A stretch of 64,000 nt of DNA from Brachypodium distachyon. Lineage: Eukaryota > Streptophyta > Magnoliopsida > Poales > Poaceae. The notes under the pieces were generated by a model. It was given only the letters and a program-made list of their open reading frames with translations. It did not search any database and had not been told where the DNA came from. Shown here piece after piece: positions 23,633 through 33,960 of the stretch. The stretch spans positions 13,250,624 through 13,314,623 of the forward strand of contig NC_016134.3 in NCBI RefSeq assembly GCF_000005505.3, in the 5' to 3' direction. Both the position numbers and the translations under genes were made by a program. Position 1 is the stretch's first letter. The number at the start of each line of letters is the position of its first letter.

Positions 23633-24018
23633 AAATTTGATCGTTATTATTTTTGTTGCCTTTTCCTTTCTCCGTGGCGTTGGTTGTGCTGTGCGAGTGT
23701 GCTTTCGTCAGGATCGGTTATTTTTCAAAATTTCAAGTTTTTAGCACCGTTTTAAATTTTGTAACAATATACATGAGAATCATATAAGTGGGGACTGGAT
23801 TTTATTTCTATAATAACGGATGTTTTTTACTGTGATTTCAAACTCTCTCACACACACAGAAACACACATAGACACGCGCGTGCGCGTACAGATGAGGACG
23901 TATGGTGCAAGCTGGCCGGACAGCCGGTCGAGTGAGAAATACGATTTCTTAGCCGACTGTGCTGTAGGCACTCCCTTATTTTTTCTTATTTATCAAACCA
24001 GTACTCCATATGGCATAA
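23633..24018. other. Interval without a recognised gene
   Basis: A short CA-rich tract (23845-23880) and a TCGAGTGAGAAATACG-type tract are visible. No gene is seen. Confidence 0.45.
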
Positions 24019-24771
24019 GAGCATCTTCAGCAGGAGCCGCTAAAACAAGGCCCCTAAACAGCCTTTAGGAGCTCTCCTCAAATTTTAGGGTCCAAAAAAA
24101 TACTAACATCTTCAACAGTGGTCCCTAATTCACAGCCCCAAAATTCTTTAGGACATATGAGACCCACTTGTCAAAGACTCGTCTTTTATTCTTTTTTTTC
24201 TTTTTTCCCCTTTCTTCCTCAAGCCTTTCTTCCCCACGAGACGAACAAAGCAACGACCTACCTCTACGGTGGCCATCATGGGGACGCGGCGGGGACGAGA
24301 CTGCGTGGTGCACGGGACGACGGATGGATGGGCTGGACGCCGGCGTGGGCAAAGGCTAGCAGAGGGGGGTGTCATGGCGGGGAGACCAGAGAGTCGGGGT
24401 GGAGGGGCGGCGCGGTCGTCGCTGCAACGATGGGGCTGCGGAGGCCGAGCGCGCAGGCAGGAGGCGGCGCGGTCGGGGGGGGGGGGGGGGGGGGCGGCCG
24501 CCGATGACGGGCCGGCGGCGAGGCGCGGGGCGGCGGTGGCGGCCGGCGACGTGCTATGTACAGAGAGAGGAGAGATGGGAGGCTGACGTCGCATGGAGAG
24601 GAGGGAATAGGGGCCTCCCTTGTGAGCCCTTGGGAATGGGGGCTTGGGAGGTGTTTCTAGGGCCTTCCTAGAATAGGGGCTCTAGTAGGGTCCCTGCTGA
24701 AGAATGTTTTTTGTCTCTGGCCCCTAAAAATGGGATAGGGGCCTTGATTAGGGGCCCTGCTAAAGATGCTC
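24019..24771. mobile_element. PIF/Harbinger-like non-autonomous element
   Basis: Termini GAGCATCTTCAGCAGG and CCTGCTAAAGATGCTC are imperfect inverted repeats, flanked on both sides by TAA (24016-24018 and 24772-24774), the 3-bp target typical of PIF/Harbinger. The 753-bp body has a GC-rich core with a 20-base G run (24475-24494) and no transposase, so it is non-autonomous and may contain captured genic DNA. Confidence 0.75.
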
Positions 24772-25229
24772 TAACTAGCTTAAAGTGGCCCATGAAACTT
24801 CCATGGTTAATTAGTTGGGCAGTTTTTTTCACATTTATATATGAGTAAATTTCACAAAACCACACATTTCAGGACAATCTTTTCACGCAGCCCCACTTTT
24901 GTTGTTTTGTCCGGAGAACCACAGTTTTCCGGTCACAATGTGACAACAAGCCCAGAATAACAAGTTTAGACAATTTGACACTTTCTTACATACCGGGCCC
25001 ACCCGTCAGGTGTCCGACTCGACCTGTGCTTAAATATGATATTTAAATTCTTATATCCTGCTTAAATCACCTTGTTGTACTTGCTCTAAATAATCCCTCC
25101 ATTTCGGTTTGCAAGGCCTATCTCAAAATTAAAATAACCAATGAGCACTAGCTAAGTGCAAGATTAATTAAGTATTAATGAAACATGAATTGCCACATTT
25201 CTCCTTCATGTATCGGTTGGCTCTAGATT
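24772..25229. other. Interval with a Mutator-like MITE end
   Basis: GAGTAAATTTCACAAAACC at about 24845 matches the terminus of the intact element at 50859, but the opposite end is missing. A Stowaway-like CCCTCCATTTCGG half-terminus lies near 25090. No gene is seen. Confidence 0.5.
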
Positions 25230-25465
25230 GGGAACCAAAATTACAAAGAAATTCATGTATATCCATGTAATTAATTTTGCCCATAATTTCCAAAGCAAAT
25301 GGTCTTACAAACTAAAAATTTAAGATTTTTAAGATATGCCTTATAAACTGAAAAGTAGGTAATAAGATTGATGCCCCAGTCTTGACCGGTAAATAAACTC
25401 AACAGACACATATGCAGAAATTAATGACTAGAAATCGCTCATATATAAATGGAGCTAGATCAGTT
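25230..25465. repeat. Segmental repeat S, copy 3 (left part)
   Basis: Matches 7160-7350 (AAATTTAAGATTTTTAAGAT, TTAATGACTAGAAATCG). It is interrupted by CACTA element 3 at GTT and resumes at 27599. Confidence 0.8.
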
Positions 25466-27598
25466 CACTACTACAAAACGGTCTATATGCAACGACACAT
25501 CAGTAACGGATCCGGCGCGACCGTTACTGATGAACAGAGTGGGCTCTGTCCGTCCCCGCCCAGCCATACATCAGTGGCGGTCGCGCGAGGCGACCGCCAC
25601 TGATGAACAATCATAGCTCGCGAGTTACATCACTGGCGGTCGGTTAAGAGCCGACCGCCACCGATGAACCATTCATCAGTAACTGCCGTCATAGCGCGAC
25701 CGTTACTGATGTGCCCATGATTATCGTTAACGGTCGCCCGAACCCCGACCGACACTGATAATCGTCGCGGTTTAAATACGCTGGGCAAAGCCGCAGCTGG
25801 TCGCGCCGTGCGTCGTAACAGACCAGCTGCGGCCCCTTCTTCTCCGGCGACGATGAGGTGCTGTCCGACGGCGCCAGGGCCGCCGGCGAGCGCCCCAGGT
25901 TGCCCCTCCTCCCTCCCCCTTCCTCCTTCCCCACCCCCCCCCCCCGCGCCGGCGGCGCCGCCTTCTTGGCCGGCGGGCGGCCATGGCCGCCGAGCTCCGA
26001 TTCTCGACCCCGAAGCTTCCCTCTCCCTCTTGATCTATCTCTCCCTCCCGATCTCTCTCACCGGCCTCCAATTTCTCTCCGAAGTTCCCCAATTTCAAAT
26101 TTTTGAGCTCCGCGGCCGTCGGCCAAAATGCGGCCTCCTCGTCGTCGCCCGGAACTTCCCTCTCGCTTGCGAGCTCTCTCCCCCTCCCGATCTTTCTCGC
26201 CGGCCTCTAATTTCTCTCCGAATGTCTCTAATTTCAATTTTTTAGTTAGCTCCGGTTAATTAACACCTTAATCCCCTTGTCAATGATTAGGCTATTTATT
26301 TTGTTTTGTTTGTTTTCTTGGGTATTGTGTTGTAGATCGAAGGACCGTTCTTGGATGTACGCCAAGGAAAAAATCAATGCTCGATGGATAACCGGATGGA
26401 CGGTCTTTTTTGGATTCACGAAAGGTGATATGGAACGAAAAGGACTTTTGATGATGCGTTGTCCATGTCGCAAATGTGGAAAGACATGCATGATGAAGCC
26501 TGAAGATGTTCAGATGCACGTGCTGGCATCGGGTTTTGTGAAAGGTTATTCTCGTTGAACTTGTCACGGGGAGAATGCGGTTGATGTCGGTAGCGGTAAC
26601 AAAGATGATGATGTCCTGCGGTATGATCTGGCGAATGATTCCGAGTAAGAATCAAGGGTCGATGAGGAGGCTAATGTGGAAGGTGAAGGAGCTCCACGTG
26701 GCAGGATTGCCGAAATGCTAGATGACCCGTACCTACGGGACCAGCTGGAGGACCCCGAAGATGAGGCAGAGTCTGCTCAGTTCAAAAAATGTTGGAGGAC
26801 GCAAGCACACCCTTATATGATGGAGCTGGTGAAGAAAACAACGTGCTCGAAGTGACGCTCGAACTTTTGAGGGTGAAGGCAGCATCATGCTGGTCAGACA
26901 AGAGCTTCACAAACTTGTTGAGTTACCTTGCTTCGATTTTTCCACAGCCAAACAAGTTGTCCAAGAGCACATATGAGACAAAAAATAATACATGCCCGCT
27001 CGGATTAGATTGCGTGAAACATCATTCATGTCCAAACGACTGCATGGTATACATTGGAGAGTACGAGAACCATGATAGCTGCCACATATGCGGTGCATCG
27101 AGATACAAGAAGAAAAATGTCAGAGCTGGCGAAGACGATGGGGAAGAAGTGATGAAGGGCAGGCCGGCAAAGACTGTCTGGTATCTTATGGCAGGTGGCC
27201 GAGTTGAGCGTAGGATGCAGAACGTTAAGGATGCGAGGTATCTCGTCTATCACGATCCGGTGCAGGCTGCATTCGATCCTGACGGGCACTACCGTGTGGA
27301 GGAAGCTGGGATGAAGTGAGATACATTTGTATTCTTTATATGATTTAAATGATGCAGCTTATATACATTTGTATGCTTTAAATGATGTGATGTGATGTGC
27401 AGTGATGTGATGCGGCTTTATATGTATTTTTCTGTGATGAGATACATTTTTGTGTGCTGTATATATTATTCTGTGTATTTCTTGTGTATTTTCTGTGGTT
27501 TTAATTATTTTTTTAAATACCGAAAATGAGGGACCGACACTGTTGCGGCGACCGTTAATGCTGTTTTTCGACCGTTAATAAGCTTTTCTGTAGTAGTG
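25466..27598 (+). mobile_element. CACTA element 3 with transposase remnant
   Basis: Starts CACTACTACAAAACG and ends TTCTGTAGTAGTG, flanked by GTT at 25463-25465 and 27599-27601. The empty site GATCAGTTCAGTC survives in the S copy near 32050. Sub-terminal motifs CATCAGT(A/G)(A/G)CGG occur at both ends. A CT-rich 5' region with an imperfect 130-bp duplication (about 26000-26240) precedes the transposase remnant. At 2133 bp it is far shorter than an autonomous CACTA element. Confidence 0.93.
26334..27319 (+). pseudogene. CACTA transposase N-terminal part, broken
   Basis: An exon begins after a TGTTGTAG acceptor. It encodes a Transpos_assoc-like domain: DRSWMY near the start, then CPCRKCGK and HVLASGFVKGYSR; a TGA replaces the tryptophan expected before TCHGE (26556-26558). 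A second stop lies near 26646. After a shift at an A6 run (26780-26786) the frame continues as the start of the TNP2-type transposase, with LYDGAGEE, CWSDKSFTNLL, STYETKNNTCPLGLD, HSCPNDCMVYIGEY and CHICGASRYK. It stops at 27319, before the catalytic core. It cannot be functional. Confidence 0.88.
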
Positions 27599-27601
27599 GT
27601 T

Positions 27602-27880
27602 CTTCAGTCGATGTGCGCCATTGTCAACCAACAAATCAACAAGCAACATCGGGCACATGTATATGTCAGTGTTTAGTGTCCCCGCAAGAAAGATAGCTAG
27701 CTAGCTGTACCGTGGGATTTGGAGGCTTCGTGAATATTTGCATTTCCATGCACGCCCTCGTTATAAAGAAGGCACGGCCATTCTGCTCGTGTTCTCTGGG
27801 TCAAACTTCGTTAGACGATTGGGGGGATCGCTAAGTTGGTTCTGAAACAGTTCGTATGAAGCCAATGATCGATCCGCAAT
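27602..27880. repeat. Segmental repeat S, copy 3 (right part)
   Basis: Continues the S block after CACTA element 3, ending with a GGGATTTGGAGGCTTCGTGAATA tract as in copies 1, 2 and 4. Confidence 0.75.
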
Positions 27881-27959
27881 TCATTGCTGTCCAGCGTGTT
27901 GACACTTTGAGTCTTTAAAGGCAAGGGCAGAGAAAATTAGGAGAGACGCCCGTCGGCAT

Positions 27960-28305
27960 CATGATGAACCGGACGTGACTGATGTGCAGATGATTGAGGG
28001 AGCTCCAAATGACGCACTTGATTCGCAGGCGAGGAAGAAGACAATGTTTGCTTGCTCTCCTGCGCTCGTGCGACTTGACTGAAACTGACTTCACTCACGT
28101 GAAATTCGGCGGCCCTGAAAGCGTTCTTGCTGGCTGTAGGTGGCGAGCATGTTCAATCGTGTTCCTAACTTTAGATGCTTGTGAACTTGGGTTATTCCGT
28201 TATTATTTGATAGTGGAACTAGGCCATTTTGGTCACATGGAAAAGAAAATGCATGTAACATACCTGCTCCTAAACAAACAACAAGATGTATACAATACAA
28301 TATTT
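27960..28305. repeat. Segmental repeat P, copy 2 (left part)
   Basis: Matches 18245-18560. The match stops near ACAATACAATA, where LINE sequence begins, and resumes at about 30760. Confidence 0.8.
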
Positions 28306-30760
28306 TGACTGAAAACTGTAAGAAATATTCCGACACTATATAAATATATTAATAAAGAAAATATTTACAAGGGAAGGGGGAGCAGGGAGAGGATAATTAC
28401 AAGGTGTTGAGCAAGCTCAACTTTAAGGAACAGAGGAAATAGAAACAAGCCAATCTAGGAGGAGGAGTCTATTGCTATCCGTGAGTCGCACAGACACGGT
28501 GAAGGTCTTCTTCAAAGTGTTTACGCCAGGCAACACGAGAAAGACGTTCCTTATCAAAAATAGACCTATTCCTAAGTTTCCAAATGTTCCAGCATGCCGT
28601 AACAAAGATTTCACTAGCATAATTTGTCGGAAGAATTTGTTTGGCATGAGCACACTTGTTGTAAAAGGAGCCGATAGGAAAAGAGCCCACTCAAATAGAG
28701 TCCCAGCAGGCAGTACTGAAGCTGCATCTGAAAAAGAGGTGGTCGTTGGTTTCCCTGACACCAAGGTTGCAGAGGGAACAGGATGTGTAGCCGTCAGGGT
28801 TACAATTTTTTCTATCCATGAGATCCCTAGTGTTGAGCCTGTCAATCGAAAGAAGCCAGCAAAATCCTTTGAGCTTAGGGATGCATCTATGTTTTCAAAT
28901 CCAGGCATAAGAAGGAGAGCGGCTAGATTGTGCAAAGTGTTGAGCGTGGAAGTTTTTTGGGTGATAAATGCCATTGCCCCAGATGCTTAACCAAGTGTCA
29001 TTATCTTCCTGATCAAGAGCAGCAGAGTGAAAAAGATTCAGAATTTGCTGAATCTCCCAAAGGGCCTCGGGGGAGACAGGTTGGGCAAGAAACTCCAAGG
29101 GATCCTGGACTTCAGCTAGGTGGTGCAATCTAATAGCCTTATTGATGGCAAATGAAAAAGCTCTAGGGCATTTGTCTCGCAGACAATCGCCCTCCCACTC
29201 ATCATTCCGAAGGGAGATTGTCATTCCATTGCCAGGAAGACACTTAGCGGTGTCTTTGAAGACCGGAAGGAGGGAAAGAAGATCATGCCACCAGAAGGAA
29301 CCTTTCGAGTCGTCTTGAGAGGGTACAGTTTCAGAATAGTGACTCTTTCAGATTAGGCTGACCCAAGGAGCATCGTGTTTACTGAAAAATTTGTAGAGAA
29401 ATTTGACTAGCTGGGCTTCGTTATAGACTATGAGATCAAGGACACCGAGCCCACCATGTCTCCTGGGTTTACATACGTGTTCCCATGCAAGAAGTGCCTT
29501 ACATTTGCCAGTAAATTCAGACTTATTACATAGAACAATTCTCCTTCTTTTATCAATGGCTTCAATAAACCCCTCTTGAGCTTTAATGATGCTGAGGGGG
29601 TAAGAAGGTAAGGCTGAAATGAATGACTTGACCACCTGCAGACGTCCTCCGAAGGAAAGATATGAGGAACAAACAGCCAACCGACGATCAATGCGATCAA
29701 TAACAGGCATCAGGTCTTTGATTTTAGGTCTAGTGGTTTCAACTGGCAAGCCAAGGTAGGTAAAGGGGAAAGAACCCACTTTGCAGTTCAAAACCCCAGC
29801 AAGAAGACTAGCTTTGAGAGGGGAAGTGTTGATCGGTATAATGCAGGATTTAGCAAAGTTAACTCTAAGACCAGTGGATTGTGCGAAGGTCTCCAATAAA
29901 GCCTTGAGACAAAGAAGCTGTGAACTGGAGGCTTGCATGATCAAGAGCGTATCATCCGCATATTGAATTATGGGAAATTCCGAATCGCCATTGGGGATGG
30001 AAAAAAAAAGGAGATGCATGCAGAAAGCCTTGTTGATAATTGCCTGAAGCAAATCTGCAGCCAAGACGAAAAGAAGGGGAGAGAGGGGATCTCCTTGTCT
30101 GACATCCTGCAGTGGAAGAATTTTCCAGGAACGCCATTGAGAAGAACAGCCGATGTTCCTGAACTGAGAATGTTGTCGATCCAATCTATCCATTTTTTGT
30201 CAAAACCCAAATTCTCAAGCATGAGAAGAATGGCAGAGTGATCAATTAGGTCAAAGTCTTTCTCAAAATCTAATTTAATCACAACAATTTCCCTCCTAGA
30301 ATGCTTGCATTGATGAAGATATTCCGGAGTCCAAGCCAGGCAGTCCTGTATGGTTCGTGACTTGAGAAAACCATATTGGCTTTTGTGGATGAGCTTCAGA
30401 ATCACTTTTTGGAGCCTATTGGCCAGGATCTTGGTGATCAATTTAAGACAGGAGTTGAGCAAAGAAATAGGCCTGAAGTCATTGACCGTCTGTGGGGCAG
30501 TAATTTTGAGAATGAGCGTGATGAAAGAAGAATTCAAGCAAGCTAGATCCACATTATGAGAGCAAAAGTTGTTGCAGAGACAAATTATATCCCCTTTGAT
30601 GATATCCCAACATTTTTTGAAGAATAAACCATTAAAGCCATCTGGCCCTGGTGCTCTATCCGAAGGCATGTCCTTGACAGCATTTTCAATTTCAGTTTGA
30701 GCGAAAGGGGTTGAAAGGAGAGAAAGATCCGCATCATGCGAGGTGATTAAATCTTCACGA
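28306..30760 (-). mobile_element. 5'-truncated LINE, minus strand
   Basis: The insert is defined by comparison with the uninterrupted P block at 18560-18580. On the minus strand it reads from the reverse-transcriptase fingers to the C-terminus and a short AT-rich 3' UTR. There is no endonuclease and no long A tail; target duplications are not obvious. Confidence 0.88.
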
Positions 30761-30780
30761 TTACGTGATTCGTTAATCAA
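28475..30780 (-). pseudogene. LINE ORF2 reverse transcriptase, lightly damaged
   Basis: Motifs in order on the minus strand: RAPGPDGFNGLFFKKCW, NDFRPISLLNSCLKLI, SQYGFLKSRTIQD, IKLDFEKDFDLIDH (usually EKAFD), VRQGDPLSPLLFVL, IIQYADDTLLIM (29951-29962) and LPFTYLGLP-like sequence. zf-RVT (CSLCNLGVRETNDHLFF) and the C-terminal CWNIWKLRNRSIFD follow. One frameshift lies near 30100-30190. Downstream of it one frame runs to the end, broken only by three stops (29348, 28895 and about 28691), two or three of which fit TGG to TGA changes. The YADD box is intact, so the copy is younger than the LINE at 3.4 kb but still dead and truncated. Confidence 0.9.
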
Positions 30781-31070
30781 ATGAAACGATTACGGTTTGA
30801 GCATGCACATGCCAATCTCCAACCATGAATTTCAGTACATCAAAATAGAACTGGAGGACCATGTGTACATGTTCATATTATTTATTCAGTGCTGGCCAGG
30901 TAGGTACATGTAATACTTGCTGAATTAATATTTTATTTTCTTGGTCTCCCATCACTCCATTAGCTCTCGTCTGCAATTTTCTATAAGAAAGTTTCTAAAA
31001 AAACAGTTTTGGAGTTATATGTCTATATGCAGATAGAGCACTCGCCGGAAAAGAGAGCAGAGGACTAGAG
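30761..31070. repeat. Segmental repeat P, copy 2 (right part)
   Basis: Resumes the match to 18570-18900 (AATCAAATGAAACGATTAC, GTGCTGGCCAGG, GCAGA.AGAGCACTCGCCGGAAA). Confidence 0.8.
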
Positions 31071-31169
31071 GAGGCTTTATTTGGCCTAAATGTTGTGTCT
31101 GCTTCAGGTAGAGGACTAGCGCATTGGTTGCTGGGATGTATGCATCGAGACACAACTTCGCGAGTGTAA

Positions 31170-32290
31170 GGCTGTAGGGACATTGACGGATTCGAAAAGC
31201 CTCGTTTATCTTTGGAGCACTCTTCCTAGCCAGAGAGAAATTCAAATACCCTGAGAGACACCAACAAACCTCACTGAGGTGAAACGACTACTCACCGACT
31301 GGCTCTACATGCCAGCTCTCATCCACAAGACGAATTCCGCCGCAATCTTGCGTGATATGCCTGCTGAGCTGAACTTGCCCTTCCTCTACAAAAATTAATA
31401 CATTTTCAAGACAAGCTGAGCACCTGAATGCATGTTAACTAGCTTGATTCACTTTCACTGACTCATCAAAAAACATTGTTGTGCATGACTAGACATGTTT
31501 GTACCTGCTGACTTTGATAACGCGCAACAGCTTAGAGCAAGTGGACAGGGACTTTTTTACTCACAAATGGGTGGCGGTCCAGTCTATGAATTGAGATCAA
31601 TAAAAGCTCAGTTTAGAGCAACTAGATATTCTTTGGTTGTATATAACTTTGATATCAATAAAAGTTTCCATTTAAAATTAAAAAAAAATCATGTTTGTAC
31701 AGGCTGTTTCAAGAAAACTGGACATTTTTTTACGGAAGAAAAGGGAAAAACTGAACAATGATCCTGTGATTTGGATGTGCAGTCTATGGCATTAATTATG
31801 AGATATTCGAACAATTAAAGCAATTGAAATCTTGGAGCAATGACTTTTGAATTTTGATCGATACACAATGTATTCACATGCCATGTCAATTTGAGTTCTC
31901 TTAACGTTGCAGCCCACGCACTTTGTGACAGTATATTAATTACATATGTACCATTGATGCCCAAGTAGCTGTCTCGGTCGGTAAATAAACACAACAGGCA
32001 CGTATGCAGAAATTACTGACTAGAAATCAACCTACATATATATGGAGCTAGATCAGTTCAGTCGTGGACGCCATTGTCGGCCAACACAACTCAACAAGAG
32101 CAACATCTGGCACGTTCATGTCGGTCTTTAGTCTCGCAGCAAGGAAGATAGCTGGCTAGTTGCTCCGTGGGATTTGGAGTCTTCAGGAATATTTGCATTT
32201 CCATGCGCACCCTCGTTGTAAGGCGGAGCCAACCATGCGGCTTGCGCCGTGAAAATCAAACTTCCACGGATGATACTTCAGCGGACAACT
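31170..32290. repeat. Segmental repeats Q (copy 2) and S (copy 4)
   Basis: 31170-31900 matches 12620-13330 and 31900-32290 matches the S block, in the same order as at 12.6-15.6 kb. The S part has no CACTA element and shows the intact sequence GATCAGTTCAGTC. About 31500-31680 is extra sequence not in the other copy. Confidence 0.75.
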
Positions 32291-32859
32291 GAATGCTTCT
32301 AAGACAATACTTGACTATGTGAGTTTTGTCTAGATATCGACCAAGCCCAGCCATCCAAGTTACGTCGGCTTCCCTTCTTCTTTGGATTATTACGGATAAT
32401 CCAAACTGATATATAGTCCTAGTTGAGTCTAAAGATGGTTTCTTAATTTTTGGAGGATAATCAGAGTTGATTACGTGACTTGTTTATTTAGTCAAGTTGC
32501 AGTCGAGCTTCCTTTGTTTGCTGACCCTCCCTTATTCAAGTTATGTGTGTATAAATACACATATATCTGCTATATAATTAACAAGATTGTGAGAACTGAG
32601 AAGGAAATAAAGATAAAAGAGAAGCACACCACGTGTCCTTGACCAAACCGACTGACTGTGTGTGCACGTATTTCTTGATCTGATCGATCTTGAGGCCAAA
32701 GCTAACAGCGACAACTGTAGTTTTTTTCTTCTTTTTATTCTCTACAGGAAACACCAGAACTTAATTTCTCTGGTTAGCGCGTTTTACAATTAATGCTTGG
32801 GGATGCTAAGCGTGCAGATCGAGAGTAGGTATATATGGATCAAAGTGAGCGGGATACAG
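32291..32859. other. Interval without a recognised feature
   Basis: No conserved frame, transposon terminus or RNA gene is seen. A GTGTGTATAAATACAC tract occurs near 32546 but no gene follows it. Confidence 0.5.
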
Positions 32860-33960
32860 AGGGCAATTAAAAGCTTGCACCCAAATGCCAATCAGAGTCT
32901 TGATCAGAAGTACTCCTGATCCAGGTTTTCTCGAAAACTTTTTCTGGACCAAGTCCGGATCTCCGAATGCATGCATCCAGAGCGAGAGTCTTAGAGCAAA
33001 TATTGAGGGTAATTTCGTTACGAATAGAGCCATGGATATGATACCCTGTTATTACATCTTAGTTGTCCGTATCATATGCAACAATTATGCTTATTTTGCA
33101 GGTAAATAGCAAATCATCAGTACATATAGAATGCTATACCAGCATGTTATCAATCTGGATACAGACACCTGCAGCTAGGCCAGTTTGGAGAAAAAACAAG
33201 CCACGCAATTAAGAGGGTTCACAATAAACTGTTTCTGCTCCATTTTCATGGGCACGGCGGACGTTCGCACCTCTTTCCTCCGTCCGTGTCTGGACAATCT
33301 TTCAGAACGCCCTTCGGATCATAGGTACCTGCAGGATCAGAAAAGACAAATGAGAATGCATGGCAATTCGTGTGCCGGCAGGATCATCTCTTGTCGCCAC
33401 ATCTACCGTAGCACAACGCACTTGAAAGGGATTAAATGTGTTTCACTTGGTGTAGAACGCATTTGAAAGGGATCGAAGGTGTTTCACTTGGTGCACTAGC
33501 TACTTCATGTCCTATTTGATTGTAGCTTTGCGCAGCGATCTTGGTCTTTTCTTTTCATCACATAGTCTGCCCATCGGTTATCTCAAACCCTTCGGTAAAC
33601 TTACACCAACTTTGTAGAGACATACTTCATGAGAGGCTTGCATATTGTGTCTAGCCTAATGGTTAGGGGTCTTTGTGAAACACTGAGGTCTTGGGTTCGA
33701 CTTTTGGGGGTAGCGAATTTCAAGTTGAGTTTAAAAAAAACCTTCTCGTTTGTGTGAGAACTTATTCTTCTTATAAAAATACCCGGGGCTGTCTTCCCCG
33801 CGTGTCCTGATTATATTTATATATATATCTATGCTTTGGAACATTTGGAACTTGTAAGGAGAGCAATGGATTTTATCTTTGAGGCCAAAATTCCTTGTTT
33901 GTCTAGATGGGTCGTCTCCTTGGATTAGAACTCAGGTTAGACAGCCTCTTTTAGACTGGT
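32860..33960. repeat. Segmental repeat R, copy 2
   Basis: Matches 16291-17150 over most of its length, and 36640-37100. It includes a doubled GAAAGGGAT.AA.GTGTTTCACTTGGTG tract (33425 and 33465), a SINE absent from copy 1, and the end of the shared LINE remnant. Confidence 0.8.
33646..33832 (+). mobile_element. tRNA-derived SINE
   Basis: A box TAGCCTAATGG (33652-33662) fits TRGYNNARNGG exactly; the B box GGTTCGACTTT (33694-33704) keeps the GGTTCGA core. A body with CCCGGGGCTGTCTTCCCCG and a TA-rich tail follow. Copy 1 of repeat R (near 16945) lacks this segment, so it inserted after the duplication. No cloverleaf with an anticodon loop is apparent. Confidence 0.7.

Noticed and set aside
22860..23960. 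A single element running from 22.86 to 23.96 kb
   Set aside because: The two GAGAAA..CG tracts are similar but no matching termini or target duplication could be defined.
24118..24671. Glycine/arginine-rich frames around a G20 run
   Set aside because: Core of a Harbinger-like element; the frames are produced by composition.
28423..28990. 172- and 183-codon frames on opposite strands at the LINE 3' end
   Set aside because: The true LINE frame here is another minus-strand frame with zf-RVT and WNIWKLRN motifs; these two are shadows.
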